DNA from: Marinifilum flexuosum
GTDB lineage: Bacteria; Bacteroidota; Bacteroidia; Bacteroidales; Marinifilaceae
NCBI RefSeq assembly: GCF_003610555.1
Contig: NZ_RAPQ01000009.1
Coordinates: forward strand, 62,001 to 126,000
Reading direction: 5' to 3'
DNA: 64,000 nt
The notes under the pieces were generated by a model. The model searched no databases. It was not told the origin of the DNA and saw only the letters and a program-made list of their open reading frames with translations. Shown in pieces: positions 32,550-41,398 of this stretch; position 1 is the first letter of the stretch; the number at the start of each line of letters is the position of its first letter. Made by a program: the position numbers and the translations under genes.

Positions 32550-34322
32550 ATGACTATTGCCGAAAGAGTGAACGCATTGCGTTTTCTAATGAATGAAAAA
32601 GAAATTAACGCTTACATCATTACCAGCTCAGACCCACATATGAGCGAATACGTTCCTGATAGATGGACCAATCGTCAATGGATTTCAGGATTTACCGGAT
32701 CGGCAGGAACTGTTGTTATCACCGAAAAAAAAGCAGGTCTTTGGACAGATTCCAGATATTTCCTACAAGCCGAAAAAGAGTTAACTGACAGCGGTATCGA
32801 GCTGTTTAAAACGGGAACAGAGAATACTCCTACTCCATATAAGTGGTTAACTTCCGAACTGGATGTAGATGCAAATGTTGGATTCGATGGAACTTGCTTT
32901 TCAGTTGCCGAAACTCGCAATTTAAAGAATAACTTAGGCGATTTAGGAATTCATATTGTTGAAGAGTTTGATTTAATCAATGAAATTTGGGAAGATCGCC
33001 CTGCTTTGCCTAATGGAGAAATCTTTGACCATGATTTAAAATATTCTGGCAAAACCAGATTTGCCAAGCTAACCAAGGTTCGCAAGAAAATGACTGAATT
33101 GGATTGCAACTATCATTTTGTAGGAAGTATGGATGATGTTGCATGGATCTTCAATTTACGTGGAAGCGATGTTGATTATAATCCTCTGGCATTGGCATAC
33201 GCACTCATTGAAAAAGAAAAGGCTACCATATATTTGAACGAAGAAAAAGTACCTGATAGCCTTACTAAAACTTTGCTCGAAGATGAAATTGAGATTGCTG
33301 GCTACGGAAGAATTTTTTCTGATTTAGAAGAAGTTCCTGGTTCTGCTAATGTTCTATTGGATATCAACAGAACAAACTTAAAAATCTTCAATTCCATATC
33401 GGCAAACATCATTGAAAGAGAAAACCCAACACAACTTTTTAAAAGCACGAAGAATGATGTAGAAATTGAAGGAATGAAAAATGCCATGAAAAAAGATGGT
33501 GTTGCCTTAACACATTTCTACTATTGGTTGGAAGAAAATCTTGGGAATACAAAAATTACCGAATTTACGGTAATGGAAAAGTTAAAGGAATTCCGCTCTC
33601 AACAAGAAGGATTTGTAGGTGAAAGTTTTGGAACCATTTGTGGTTATAAAGCTCATGGAGCACAACCACATTATCATACAACAGAAGAAAGTAATGTTGA
33701 GATTGAAAAAGAAAGCATTCTTTTAATTGATTCTGGTGCTCAATATCTCGATGGAACAACGGATATTACCAGAACTATTCCTCTTGGCGACTTAAGCGAA
33801 GAGCAAAAAATAGATTATACCTTGGTGTTAAAAGGAATGATGCAATTGTCAATGGCTGTTTTTCCTGTAGGAACACGTGGTTGCAATATTGATGCTTTAG
33901 CACGTATGGATTTGTGGAAAAACTTACGCAACTATGGTCATGGAACAGGCCATGGAGTTGGGTGCTTTATGAATGTACACGAAGGACCACAAAGCATTCG
34001 TCAGGAACTGAAAGATCAAGCCATTCTAAAAGGTATGATTACGTCGAATGAACCAGCATTGTACCGAGATGGGAAATATGGAATTCGCCACGAAAATCTA
34101 ATTCTTTGTAAAGATGCTGGATCGTCAGAATTTGGTGATTATTTGGAGTTTGAAACCATAACACTTTGTCATTTCGAAACCAAAGGCATCATTGTAGAAT
34201 TATTAACGCAAGAAGAAAGATACTGGCTGAACAATTATCATCAAAAAGTATACGATATTCTTTCTCTAGATCTGGATGAGAAACACAAAGCATGGTTACG
34301 AGAAAAAACTCAATCTATATAA
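32550..34322 (+). CDS. Xaa-Pro aminopeptidase (aminopeptidase P family, M24B)
   Basis: 590 residues, the long three-domain form. Two creatinase-like N-terminal domains (~6-150 and ~160-300) precede the pitta-bread catalytic domain. Metal ligands fit M24: Asp in LIDSGAQYLDG, Asp in TTDITRT, His in GHGTGHGVGCFMNVHEGP, Glu in MITSNEPALY and Glu in LEFETIT. It removes N-terminal residues before proline. There is no signal peptide, so it is cytoplasmic. It stands alone with a terminator behind it. Confidence 0.93.
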   Translation: MTIAERVNALRFLMNEKEINAYIITSSDPHMSEYVPDRWTNRQWISGFTGSAGTVVITEKKAGLWTDSRYFLQAEKELTDSGIELFKTGTENTPTPYKWLTSELDVDANVGFDGTCFSVAETRNLKNNLGDLGIHIVEEFDLINEIWEDRPALPNGEIFDHDLKYSGKTRFAKLTKVRKKMTELDCNYHFVGSMDDVAWIFNLRGSDVDYNPLALAYALIEKEKATIYLNEEKVPDSLTKTLLEDEIEIAGYGRIFSDLEEVPGSANVLLDINRTNLKIFNSISANIIERENPTQLFKSTKNDVEIEGMKNAMKKDGVALTHFYYWLEENLGNTKITEFTVMEKLKEFRSQQEGFVGESFGTICGYKAHGAQPHYHTTEESNVEIEKESILLIDSGAQYLDGTTDITRTIPLGDLSEEQKIDYTLVLKGMMQLSMAVFPVGTRGCNIDALARMDLWKNLRNYGHGTGHGVGCFMNVHEGPQSIRQELKDQAILKGMITSNEPALYRDGKYGIRHENLILCKDAGSSEFGDYLEFETITLCHFETKGIIVELLTQEERYWLNNYHQKVYDILSLDLDEKHKAWLREKTQSI

Positions 34323-34328
34323 AAAAAA

Positions 34329-34352
34329 CGCCTCATTTTTGAGGCTTTTTTT
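34329..34352. terminator. Bidirectional intrinsic terminator
   Basis: Stem GCCTCA / TGAGGC (34330-34345) with a T4 loop and long T runs on both strands, between convergent genes. Confidence 0.88.
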
Positions 34353-34761
34353 ATGAATATATGGTAGCAACAATTTTACGACGTCCTCCTCTATTTCTAA
34401 ATTCACACAAATAAATTCCCTGCCAAATTCCCATATTTAATTGGTGATTTGTAATGGGAATGGTCAATTCTGTTCCCATCATAGAAGCTTTTACATGTGC
34501 AGGCATATCATCTGCTCCTTCGAACACATGAGTGTAGTAAGGTTCATTTTCAGGCACCAAATGGTTCATGATTGACTCAAAATCATCCCGAACCGAAGGA
34601 TCAGCATTTTCGTTAATCGTTAGTGCTGCCGATGTGTGTTTGATAAACAGATGCATCATTCCTGTTTCTGGTAAATCAGGTAAATGTCTTCTTATTTCTG
34701 AGTCAATTAAGTGATATCCTCTCGAATAAGCGGATAGAGTGATTTCTATTTGTTGAATCAT
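34351..34761 (-). CDS. YjbQ family protein (secondary thiamine-phosphate synthase type)
   Basis: 136 residues from the ATG at 34761 (MIQQIEITLSAYSRGYHLI); the longer frame up to 34821 adds 20 residues without family similarity. Conserved motifs include HLFIKHTSAALTINENADPSVRDDF and GIWQGIYLCEFRNRGGRR. UPF0047/YjbQ proteins can replace thiamine-phosphate synthase weakly in E. coli; the true role is unsettled. Cytoplasmic. Confidence 0.88.
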   Translation of the reverse strand: MIQQIEITLSAYSRGYHLIDSEIRRHLPDLPETGMMHLFIKHTSAALTINENADPSVRDDFESIMNHLVPENEPYYTHVFEGADDMPAHVKASMMGTELTIPITNHQLNMGIWQGIYLCEFRNRGGRRKIVATIYS

Positions 34762-35090
34762 TATTTGTTTAGGTTTCTTTAATAATTTAATAACCTGAGT
34801 TCGAAAAAACATATGCCACAAAAAGTCAGATTTATAATCGAACTCAGGTTTATATGTATGCTAATGTAAAAATTCGTGTAAGTAATAGCAAGCATTCAAC
34901 GATCAGTTTTAGGCCTGGTACAAGAATCTCTAAAACTTTTATCTGTTAGTTTTCTGGTAACCAATCACTGTTTATTGATAACTGCAAAAAGAAATTCCCG
35001 GATTTGAATTCTGCTTCGATGGCAATCTTGCAAAATATTCAAAACCGGGAACCGCCTTACTTACCTATTGATATGCTAATTTACTATATT

Positions 35091-35531
35091 TCAATGCCTG
35101 ATTCTTGCTTTAATTTTTATAGGATCGGAACTAAATATCTCTTTAACACGAGCAATCATTTGATTCTCGGTCATATTATCTTCCGATTCAATTTTTCTTA
35201 CTCTATCATTAAGATTGGTATTCTTATTAATGTGCTTTGCCAAATGCACTTTTGTTTCAGCAGGTCCAAACAAGTATATCTCCTCTGCATTCTCCAGTTT
35301 AGAACTTATATTTTCGAAGTACTGTTTAAACTGATGTCTGCGTCGGTGAGTCGTTCTCTTTGCCGGATTAATAAACTGATTCCCCATTCGGGAATAAGCT
35401 TTTGTTTCTCCTTTAAAACGCACTCTTGTTTCTACTTCCGATTCAATAGTTTCAATCTGACTATTGCCATTTTCAAGTGTAATAATGTAGGCTTTTTCGG
35501 TATCTAACCAAACTCCAATGTTTTTTTTCAT
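35091..35531 (-). CDS. eRF1-like / host-attachment-like small protein
   Basis: 146 residues. GVWLDTEKAYIITL at the start, and EEIYLFGPAETKVHLAKHI with RVRKIESEDNMTENQMIARV later, resemble the bacterial eRF1-like (baeRF) / host-attachment proteins, which may act on ribosomes. The middle has a basic patch (PAKRTTHRRRHQFKQY). The assignment is by pattern only. It stands alone on the minus strand; the long plus-strand frame across it is a shadow. Confidence 0.6.
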   Translation of the reverse strand: MKKNIGVWLDTEKAYIITLENGNSQIETIESEVETRVRFKGETKAYSRMGNQFINPAKRTTHRRRHQFKQYFENISSKLENAEEIYLFGPAETKVHLAKHINKNTNLNDRVRKIESEDNMTENQMIARVKEIFSSDPIKIKARIRH

Positions 35532-35992
35532 CTTCGCCTCCTTTTGTATGAATAGATTCTAAAAAATAAATTGAACTGCTTAATTCTTTTCGGGATTTAG
35601 AGAAGGTTTACTCCGATCGGTTTCCAGAAATATGTCTATAATAATATGAAACATTACAAAGGTCATAAAATATTGATTTTACATGCATTAGAAGCCCAAT
35701 CGGATCTATTTTAAAATTACGAATAAATCACAGCCATGTCAAGCAAGTTGGTAAAAAACAAAGCTTATTCAGACAAAATAAATATGATGAAAATAAAAAT
35801 GTTTGAAACTCAATTTCAAATAGGAAATTAATAATTCCGAATATTACTTAGCATGTTAATTCATCTAAAATCAAATGAATCGGCACAAAAAAAGAGATCC
35901 ATTACATGAACCTCTTGGTAAATTTAACACAATGCACTTTATCAAAGTAAAGTGCTATGTAAATAAAATATATTATCAATAAATCTGTTAAT
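35532..35992. other. Intergenic region, no gene supported
   Basis: AT-rich. It holds a minus-strand terminator (35887-35916) and a hairpin GCACTTTA / TAAAGTGC (35934-35955), both after the phosphatase-like gene. Confidence 0.6.
35887..35916 (-). terminator. Probable terminator of the phosphatase-like gene
   Basis: AAGAGATCC / ... CCTCTT hairpin, with a run of seven T after it on the minus strand. The inner stem is imperfect. Confidence 0.5.
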
Positions 35993-36418
35993 TTATGATA
36001 CAATCTGGAAGCGTTCCTGCACAAATACAAAGCAAGCGTCGTCAACTGCATTGCAAACCGCATTGTAAGCTTGCAATTTTACCTTCTCCTCTCCTTCTAT
36101 TCTAGCAGGATTTGGCACATCAAATACTTTCACTTCTGGATTTCCTTTTAACTCTGGCAATCTATTTGAAAGCTCTTTATCGAAACACAATACGTAATCG
36201 AAATTTTCCTCTTTTATTTCGCTCAAAGCTTTCGATTTGTATTCAGGAATATCCATAACAGCTTCGGCCATTGCTTTCTGCGCCAAAACACTAATTTTTC
36301 CTTTCTCTAATCCGGCACTCCAAACTTTTAAATGTTTTTTACCATAGTAATTCAACCATTTTTCGGCCATTTGCGAACGGGCTTCGTTCTTCTCGCTTAT
36401 TACTAAAACTTTCTTCAC
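35993..36418 (-). CDS. Low-molecular-weight phosphatase / arsenate reductase fold protein lacking the catalytic cysteine
   Basis: 141 residues, GTG start. The fold is recognised from KVLVISEKNEARSQMAE, VWSAGLEKG, DIPEYKSKAL and DYVLCFDKE. In active LMW phosphatases and ArsC enzymes the P-loop reads C-x5-R-S; here Ser8 takes the cysteine position (ISEKNEARS), with Arg14 kept. The acid motif is FDVPNPAR instead of DP-Y/F or DPA. It is probably not an active phosphatase or reductase, and could bind phosphorylated partners. No arsenic genes are nearby. Confidence 0.78.
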   Translation of the reverse strand: MKKVLVISEKNEARSQMAEKWLNYYGKKHLKVWSAGLEKGKISVLAQKAMAEAVMDIPEYKSKALSEIKEENFDYVLCFDKELSNRLPELKGNPEVKVFDVPNPARIEGEEKVKLQAYNAVCNAVDDACFVFVQERFQIVS

Positions 36419-36808
36419 AGTTTTCTAATTTTATCAATTGAAGCAAAAGTAAAAAATTATTCAGTCAATTTTTTAAAAGATTTACGCTTTTACTTTCTCT
36501 GCCAAATCCTCAACTTGCTTAATATAACCAATCGAAACATCAACTACGAGTATAACATCTGGAATAAAAACACAGCTAGAATCATGAGGGCATAACTTCA
36601 AATAACAAAGTATGATGTATATATCGGCATTTCAACTTAATATTTCATAGTTTGGCTTGTACTCTTCCGATAGTTATTGGGACTGAAATTTTAATGATAT
36701 CAATTGGCTGATTAAATTTTTATGCAAAGTTTCCTATTTCTGTCTTTCCTTTGTATATTGGGATTTCTGATTCATTCGAAATCTAAATCTTGTTAAACGA
36801 AAAAACAC
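36419..36808. other. Intergenic region with a possible coding remnant
   Basis: On the minus strand, 36631 to 36482 is open for 49 codons and ends in TAA. Its reading includes CVFIPDVILVVDVSIGYI and QVEDLAEKVKA, which looks protein-like, but there is no start codon and the frame is closed upstream. It may be a decayed gene end. Nothing else is supported. Confidence 0.35.
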
Positions 36809-39217
36809 ATGCATCCAACTATTTACAGATCAATTATTTTCTTTATACTCCTGATCCCTTTTTATAGTATTGCACAAAACACCGGCAAAATAACTGGTAA
36901 AGTAAGCGATACAAAAAACAATCCGATTAAAGGCGCTCACATAAAAATAGTTGAAACAAATATTGCAACCAGCACAAGCAGCAGTGGAAATTTTGATTTA
37001 ACAATTGATTCTGATAAAAACTACACTTTAAAAGTTACACATGTCTCTTTTCAAGATTATGAATTGCCAATCAGACTTAAAAAATCGGAAAATAAAGTAT
37101 TAAATATCAAGCTAAAAATAAAAGAACAGGAAATATCTGAAGTTACTGTTGAAACAGATAAAATCATAAGAGACAAAAATATTTCGATTGATAAAAAGCA
37201 TTTGAAACAAATTCCTGTTAGCAGTAGTGGAGCTGTTGAACAAATTATTAAAACACTACCAGGAGTGAATTCCAATAATGAATTGAGTTCTCAATATTCA
37301 GTTAGAGGTGGTAATTTCGACGAAAACCTGGTATATATCAACGAAATAGAAATTTACAGGCCAAATTTAATACGTTCTGGTCAACAAGAAGGATTAAGTG
37401 TAATCAATCCTGATTTGGTTTCATCAGTTCAATTCTCATCAGGTGGTTTTGATACAAAATACGGTGACAAATTATCTTCTGTTCTTGATATCAAGTACAA
37501 AACTCCAACTAAATTCGAAGCTTCAGCCGAGTTGAGTTTAATGGGGGCATCCACACATTTTGCCAATGCATCAAAAAATGGGAAGCTATCCTACATGGCT
37601 GGATTGAGATACAAAACCAATCGCTACTTGTTAAATTCATTGGATACAAAAGGTGAATATGAGCCCAATTATACAGATTTTCAGGCGCTGGTTAACTACA
37701 AATTCAATTCGGCATTTAGCATGCACATATGGACCAGTTTTAGTCAAAATAAGTACAATTTTGAGCCTGAAAACAGAAGCACATCATTTGGAACCATTAG
37801 TGATGCATTAAATCTTGATATCTATTTTGACGGGAACGAAAAAGATGAATTCAATTCGAACATTCAGGCAGTTACTTTTAAATATCATCCCAATTCGAAT
37901 TCTTTCATTCGATTAATTGGAAGCAGATACGAAAGCATTGAAGAAGAGAAGTATGATATTATGGGACAATACTATCTGAGTGACCTTTTTGTATCGCAAG
38001 GAGGATCTCAATCAGAAAGTGTGGAAAATCTGGGTATCGGAACTTTTATTGATCATGCCAGAAACAAACTCGATCAGGAGGTTTATAATATGGACATCAA
38101 GGGAGATCACTCTTTTGATGATTTGTTTTTACAATGGGGAGTTGGAGTTAAAAAGGAGGATATTAGCAATCGAATTAATGAATGGCAATATCAAGATTCT
38201 GCTGGTTACTCAGTTCCGGTTTCCGACAGTAAAGTTTTGCTGGCATACAATCGCAATGCCAACAATAAAATTAGTTCCAAGCACTACAAATCATTTGTAC
38301 AGGCAACTCAAATGCTGGAAACGAAAAATGGAGAGCTACAACTAACTGGAGGACTTCGTTACCATTACTGGGATTACAATAAAAAAGGATATTTTTCACC
38401 AAGAGGATCCATTCATTATATTCCAAACTGGAAAAATAAAGTGAAATTTAAACTAGCCGCAGGTCTTTATCAGCAAATTCCATCATATCGGGAAATGTTA
38501 ATGATTGATGGAAACATTAGCCCTAAAGTCAATATCCAAAAGGCAATTCACTATGTTTTAGGTCAGGAGTATTACTTTAAAGCATGGAACCGTCCATTTA
38601 AATTTTCAAGCGAATTGTACTATAAGGATCTTCTATCAGTTACTCCTTATGATATCGAAAATGTTCGCATTCGATATTATGGCGATCAGGAGGCAGAAGG
38701 ATACACAACTGGATTGGATTTGAGAATCAATGGTGAATTTGTTCCCGGAACAGAATCCTGGGCTAGCTTATCCATCATGAAATCAGAGGAAAACATAAAA
38801 GGAGATGAAATGTCTTTTATCCCGCGACCTACCGATCAAAGGTTTAATTTCTCTATGTTTTTCCAGGATTATTTACCAAACAATCCTTCTTATAAAATGC
38901 ATCTTGCTTTATTCTATGCAGGCAAACTTCCTGTTTGGACTCCTAAACGAGGGAAAGATGGAGGAAGCTTTAGAATGCCAAACTATCGTAGAATTGATTT
39001 GGGTTTCTCGAAAGTCCTGGTAGACGAAAAATCTAAAAACAAAGGATTACTACGTCATTTTAAATCCATGTGGATTGGTTTGGAAGTGTTTAATGTTTTA
39101 GATATCAACAACACGGTTTCCTATCTTTGGATTAACGATATTTCGGGGAATCAGTATGCAATTCCAAATTATCTTACAGGACGAAAATTGAATGTAAAGC
39201 TAAGTGCGAAATTCTAA
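36809..39217 (+). CDS. TonB-dependent receptor with carboxypeptidase-regulatory domain
   Basis: 802 residues. A signal peptide (~6-22, SIIFFILLIPFYSIAQ) is followed by a carboxypeptidase-regulatory-like domain (~25-110, GKVSDTKNNPIKGAHIKI), a plug (~130-225, LPGVNSNNELSSQYSVRGGNFDENLVYINE, RSGQQEGLSVINPDLVSSVQF, GGFDTKYGDKLSSVLDI) and a beta-barrel ending in LNVKLSAKF with the terminal Phe usual in barrels. The substrate is unknown; there is no SusD partner. 62 bases before the BatA-type gene, so the two may be co-transcribed. Confidence 0.92.
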   Translation: MHPTIYRSIIFFILLIPFYSIAQNTGKITGKVSDTKNNPIKGAHIKIVETNIATSTSSSGNFDLTIDSDKNYTLKVTHVSFQDYELPIRLKKSENKVLNIKLKIKEQEISEVTVETDKIIRDKNISIDKKHLKQIPVSSSGAVEQIIKTLPGVNSNNELSSQYSVRGGNFDENLVYINEIEIYRPNLIRSGQQEGLSVINPDLVSSVQFSSGGFDTKYGDKLSSVLDIKYKTPTKFEASAELSLMGASTHFANASKNGKLSYMAGLRYKTNRYLLNSLDTKGEYEPNYTDFQALVNYKFNSAFSMHIWTSFSQNKYNFEPENRSTSFGTISDALNLDIYFDGNEKDEFNSNIQAVTFKYHPNSNSFIRLIGSRYESIEEEKYDIMGQYYLSDLFVSQGGSQSESVENLGIGTFIDHARNKLDQEVYNMDIKGDHSFDDLFLQWGVGVKKEDISNRINEWQYQDSAGYSVPVSDSKVLLAYNRNANNKISSKHYKSFVQATQMLETKNGELQLTGGLRYHYWDYNKKGYFSPRGSIHYIPNWKNKVKFKLAAGLYQQIPSYREMLMIDGNISPKVNIQKAIHYVLGQEYYFKAWNRPFKFSSELYYKDLLSVTPYDIENVRIRYYGDQEAEGYTTGLDLRINGEFVPGTESWASLSIMKSEENIKGDEMSFIPRPTDQRFNFSMFFQDYLPNNPSYKMHLALFYAGKLPVWTPKRGKDGGSFRMPNYRRIDLGFSKVLVDEKSKNKGLLRHFKSMWIGLEVFNVLDINNTVSYLWINDISGNQYAIPNYLTGRKLNVKLSAKF

Positions 39218-39279
39218 AGAAATTCTTTAATTCAAGTTAGTTTTTAGCTATTTTGCCAGTACTTTTAAGTTAAGGAAAT

Positions 39280-41319
39280 ATGTCGCTACATTTTTTGCAT
39301 CCAAATTATCTTTGGTTTCTTTTTATATTATTGATTCCAATTATTATACATCTGTTTAATTTTAAGCGTTACAAAAAAATCTATTTTAGTAATCTTCGCT
39401 TTCTTCAAAATTTAAATACCGAGAACAAGAGAAAATCGAAACTTAAAAACCTACTTGTTCTATTACTAAGAATGCTGGCATTGGCATGTATTATCATTGC
39501 GTTTTCGCAACCTTACATTCCCATTTCAGGAGAAAATTTATCCAATAAAAGCAACGAATTAACTAATATTTACCTTGACAATTCGTTTAGCATGAATGGT
39601 AAAACTGAAAAAGGAAACGCTCTGGAGGTTGCTAAAAATCATGCATTCGAACTAATTAAATCATTGCCTGATTATGCCAAAATCAGAATTTACAGCAACG
39701 ACATACAGCACTACTCTACCAGTTTAAATAAAAATCAAGCCATTGCAAGAATACAGGAAATAGCCCCCTCTCCCAATTCGTTAAAATTATCAACAACACT
39801 AGCTAATATTCGACTAGATTCACCTTTTGAAAAATCACAAGTTTATATACTATCTGATTTTCAAAAATCTCAAGCTGATTTAGAAAAACTACAAAAAGAC
39901 AGTCTTCTAAGTGTGGATTTTGTTCATTTTCAGTTGCAAGCAACAAACAACCTGGTTCTTGACTCATGTTGGTTCGAAAAGCCTATACATTTTACTGGTC
40001 CTCAAAAGGAATTGTCTGTTAAAATTTCAAATCATTCCAATAAAGATTTAAAAAAGATTCCCATACAATTGACGGTAAATGATAGTTTGAAAACGGTAGG
40101 CAGTATCGATATTAATAAAAACTCATCCCAGATAACCACATTACGCTATAGCGATAGGCAATCCGGATTTGTACAAGCCAAACTAAGCATTGAAGATTAT
40201 CCAATTATTTACGATAATAATCTGTATTTTTCCTACAGAACCAATAATGTTAATCGTATTTTATCCATCAACCAAGAATCGGAAAACCAATACATTAACA
40301 AACTTTTTTCTTCGGATAAAAACTTTAAGATTAAGAATATTAGCAAAACCCAATTGCACAATGAAACCTTTAGCCAATTTCAGCTAATTGTATTAAATGA
40401 AATTGAGGATATTGAAAGTGGTTTTAAACAAAGCTTACAAATGTATTTGCAAAATGGCGGAAGTATTCTTTTGATACCCAACGAACAAATTAAAGCAAGT
40501 GTAAATTTATTCTTATCTGATGTTTTGGCTCCAAATTATTTAGAAATCGACTCTACTCAACAGCGAATTTCAAGAATTGAAACGAAAGCAAATATTTATC
40601 AGGATGTTTTTCAAGATTTGAAAGATAACGCACGTTTGCCTGATATCTATAAATACTATAAATTATCAGCACCAAGTAATCCTACATTAGAATGTATTTG
40701 GCTAACTGCAGGTTCAGAAAAATTATTCACAAAAATTCAATATGGAAAAGGTCAACTGTACCAATTCAGTATGAATTTAAATGGAGAATGGACAAACCTG
40801 ATAACACACCCGATTTTAGTACCTACTTTAATCAATTTGAGTAAAACAAGCACAAACTCAGGCAAAATATATCATCAAATTGGAAAAAATAATACAATTG
40901 AATTAATAAGCTCTTTTAATTTGAATGGTGACGATCAATTCCATATTAAAAACGATCAAATTGGTATTGATATCATTCCTTTAAGAGTAGCCAGTTCAAA
41001 CCATTCAACACAGCTTAGAGTTGTAGATCAATTAAGGGTTTCAGAAAATTATGTAGTTGTACTAAACGACTCTATTCTTCAAACTTGTTCGTTCAATTAT
41101 CCCAAAAATGAATCAGAGATTTCGTATTACGAAAAACAAGAAATTGAAACTAAAATTAAGGCATTAGAGGAGAACTATTCTGTAATTTCTTCTGAAAAAA
41201 TGAAACTATCTGAGCTTTATAACGAAAAAAGAGAAGGAAGACAGTATTGGAGAATATTTATTTTGTTGGCTTTAACCTTCTTTTTGACTGAAGGGATACT
41301 TAAAACATTAAAAACATAA
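39280..41319 (+). CDS. BatA-domain membrane protein with von Willebrand-like region
   Basis: 679 residues. The N-terminal BatA motif (LHFLHPNYLWFLFILLIPIIIHL and KRYKKIYFSNLRFL) carries the first membrane segment, the second is ~60-80 (LLRMLALACIIIAFSQPYIP), and a last one ends the protein (~655-672). Between them lies a VWA-like region starting with NIYLDNSFSMNG (a MIDAS-like DxSxS) and a long periplasmic part. BatA-type proteins occur with aerotolerance operons and in stand-alone form; the role is not established. It follows a TonB receptor. Confidence 0.85.
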   Translation: MSLHFLHPNYLWFLFILLIPIIIHLFNFKRYKKIYFSNLRFLQNLNTENKRKSKLKNLLVLLLRMLALACIIIAFSQPYIPISGENLSNKSNELTNIYLDNSFSMNGKTEKGNALEVAKNHAFELIKSLPDYAKIRIYSNDIQHYSTSLNKNQAIARIQEIAPSPNSLKLSTTLANIRLDSPFEKSQVYILSDFQKSQADLEKLQKDSLLSVDFVHFQLQATNNLVLDSCWFEKPIHFTGPQKELSVKISNHSNKDLKKIPIQLTVNDSLKTVGSIDINKNSSQITTLRYSDRQSGFVQAKLSIEDYPIIYDNNLYFSYRTNNVNRILSINQESENQYINKLFSSDKNFKIKNISKTQLHNETFSQFQLIVLNEIEDIESGFKQSLQMYLQNGGSILLIPNEQIKASVNLFLSDVLAPNYLEIDSTQQRISRIETKANIYQDVFQDLKDNARLPDIYKYYKLSAPSNPTLECIWLTAGSEKLFTKIQYGKGQLYQFSMNLNGEWTNLITHPILVPTLINLSKTSTNSGKIYHQIGKNNTIELISSFNLNGDDQFHIKNDQIGIDIIPLRVASSNHSTQLRVVDQLRVSENYVVVLNDSILQTCSFNYPKNESEISYYEKQEIETKIKALEENYSVISSEKMKLSELYNEKREGRQYWRIFILLALTFFLTEGILKTLKT

Positions 41320-41398
41320 TCAAACATTTTATAATCCTCCATAAAATCTCTAATAAAATATCTTAGACTACGACACCTTAACATATACCCAAACCAAC

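Noticed and set aside
35004-35507. Plus-strand ORF of 167 codons
   Set aside because: It lies antisense to the eRF1-like gene, is rich in Phe, Cys and Ser as typical for an antisense shadow, and has no family resemblance.
35993-36418. Functional arsenate reductase ArsC
   Set aside because: The catalytic cysteine position is serine, and no other arsenic-resistance genes are nearby.
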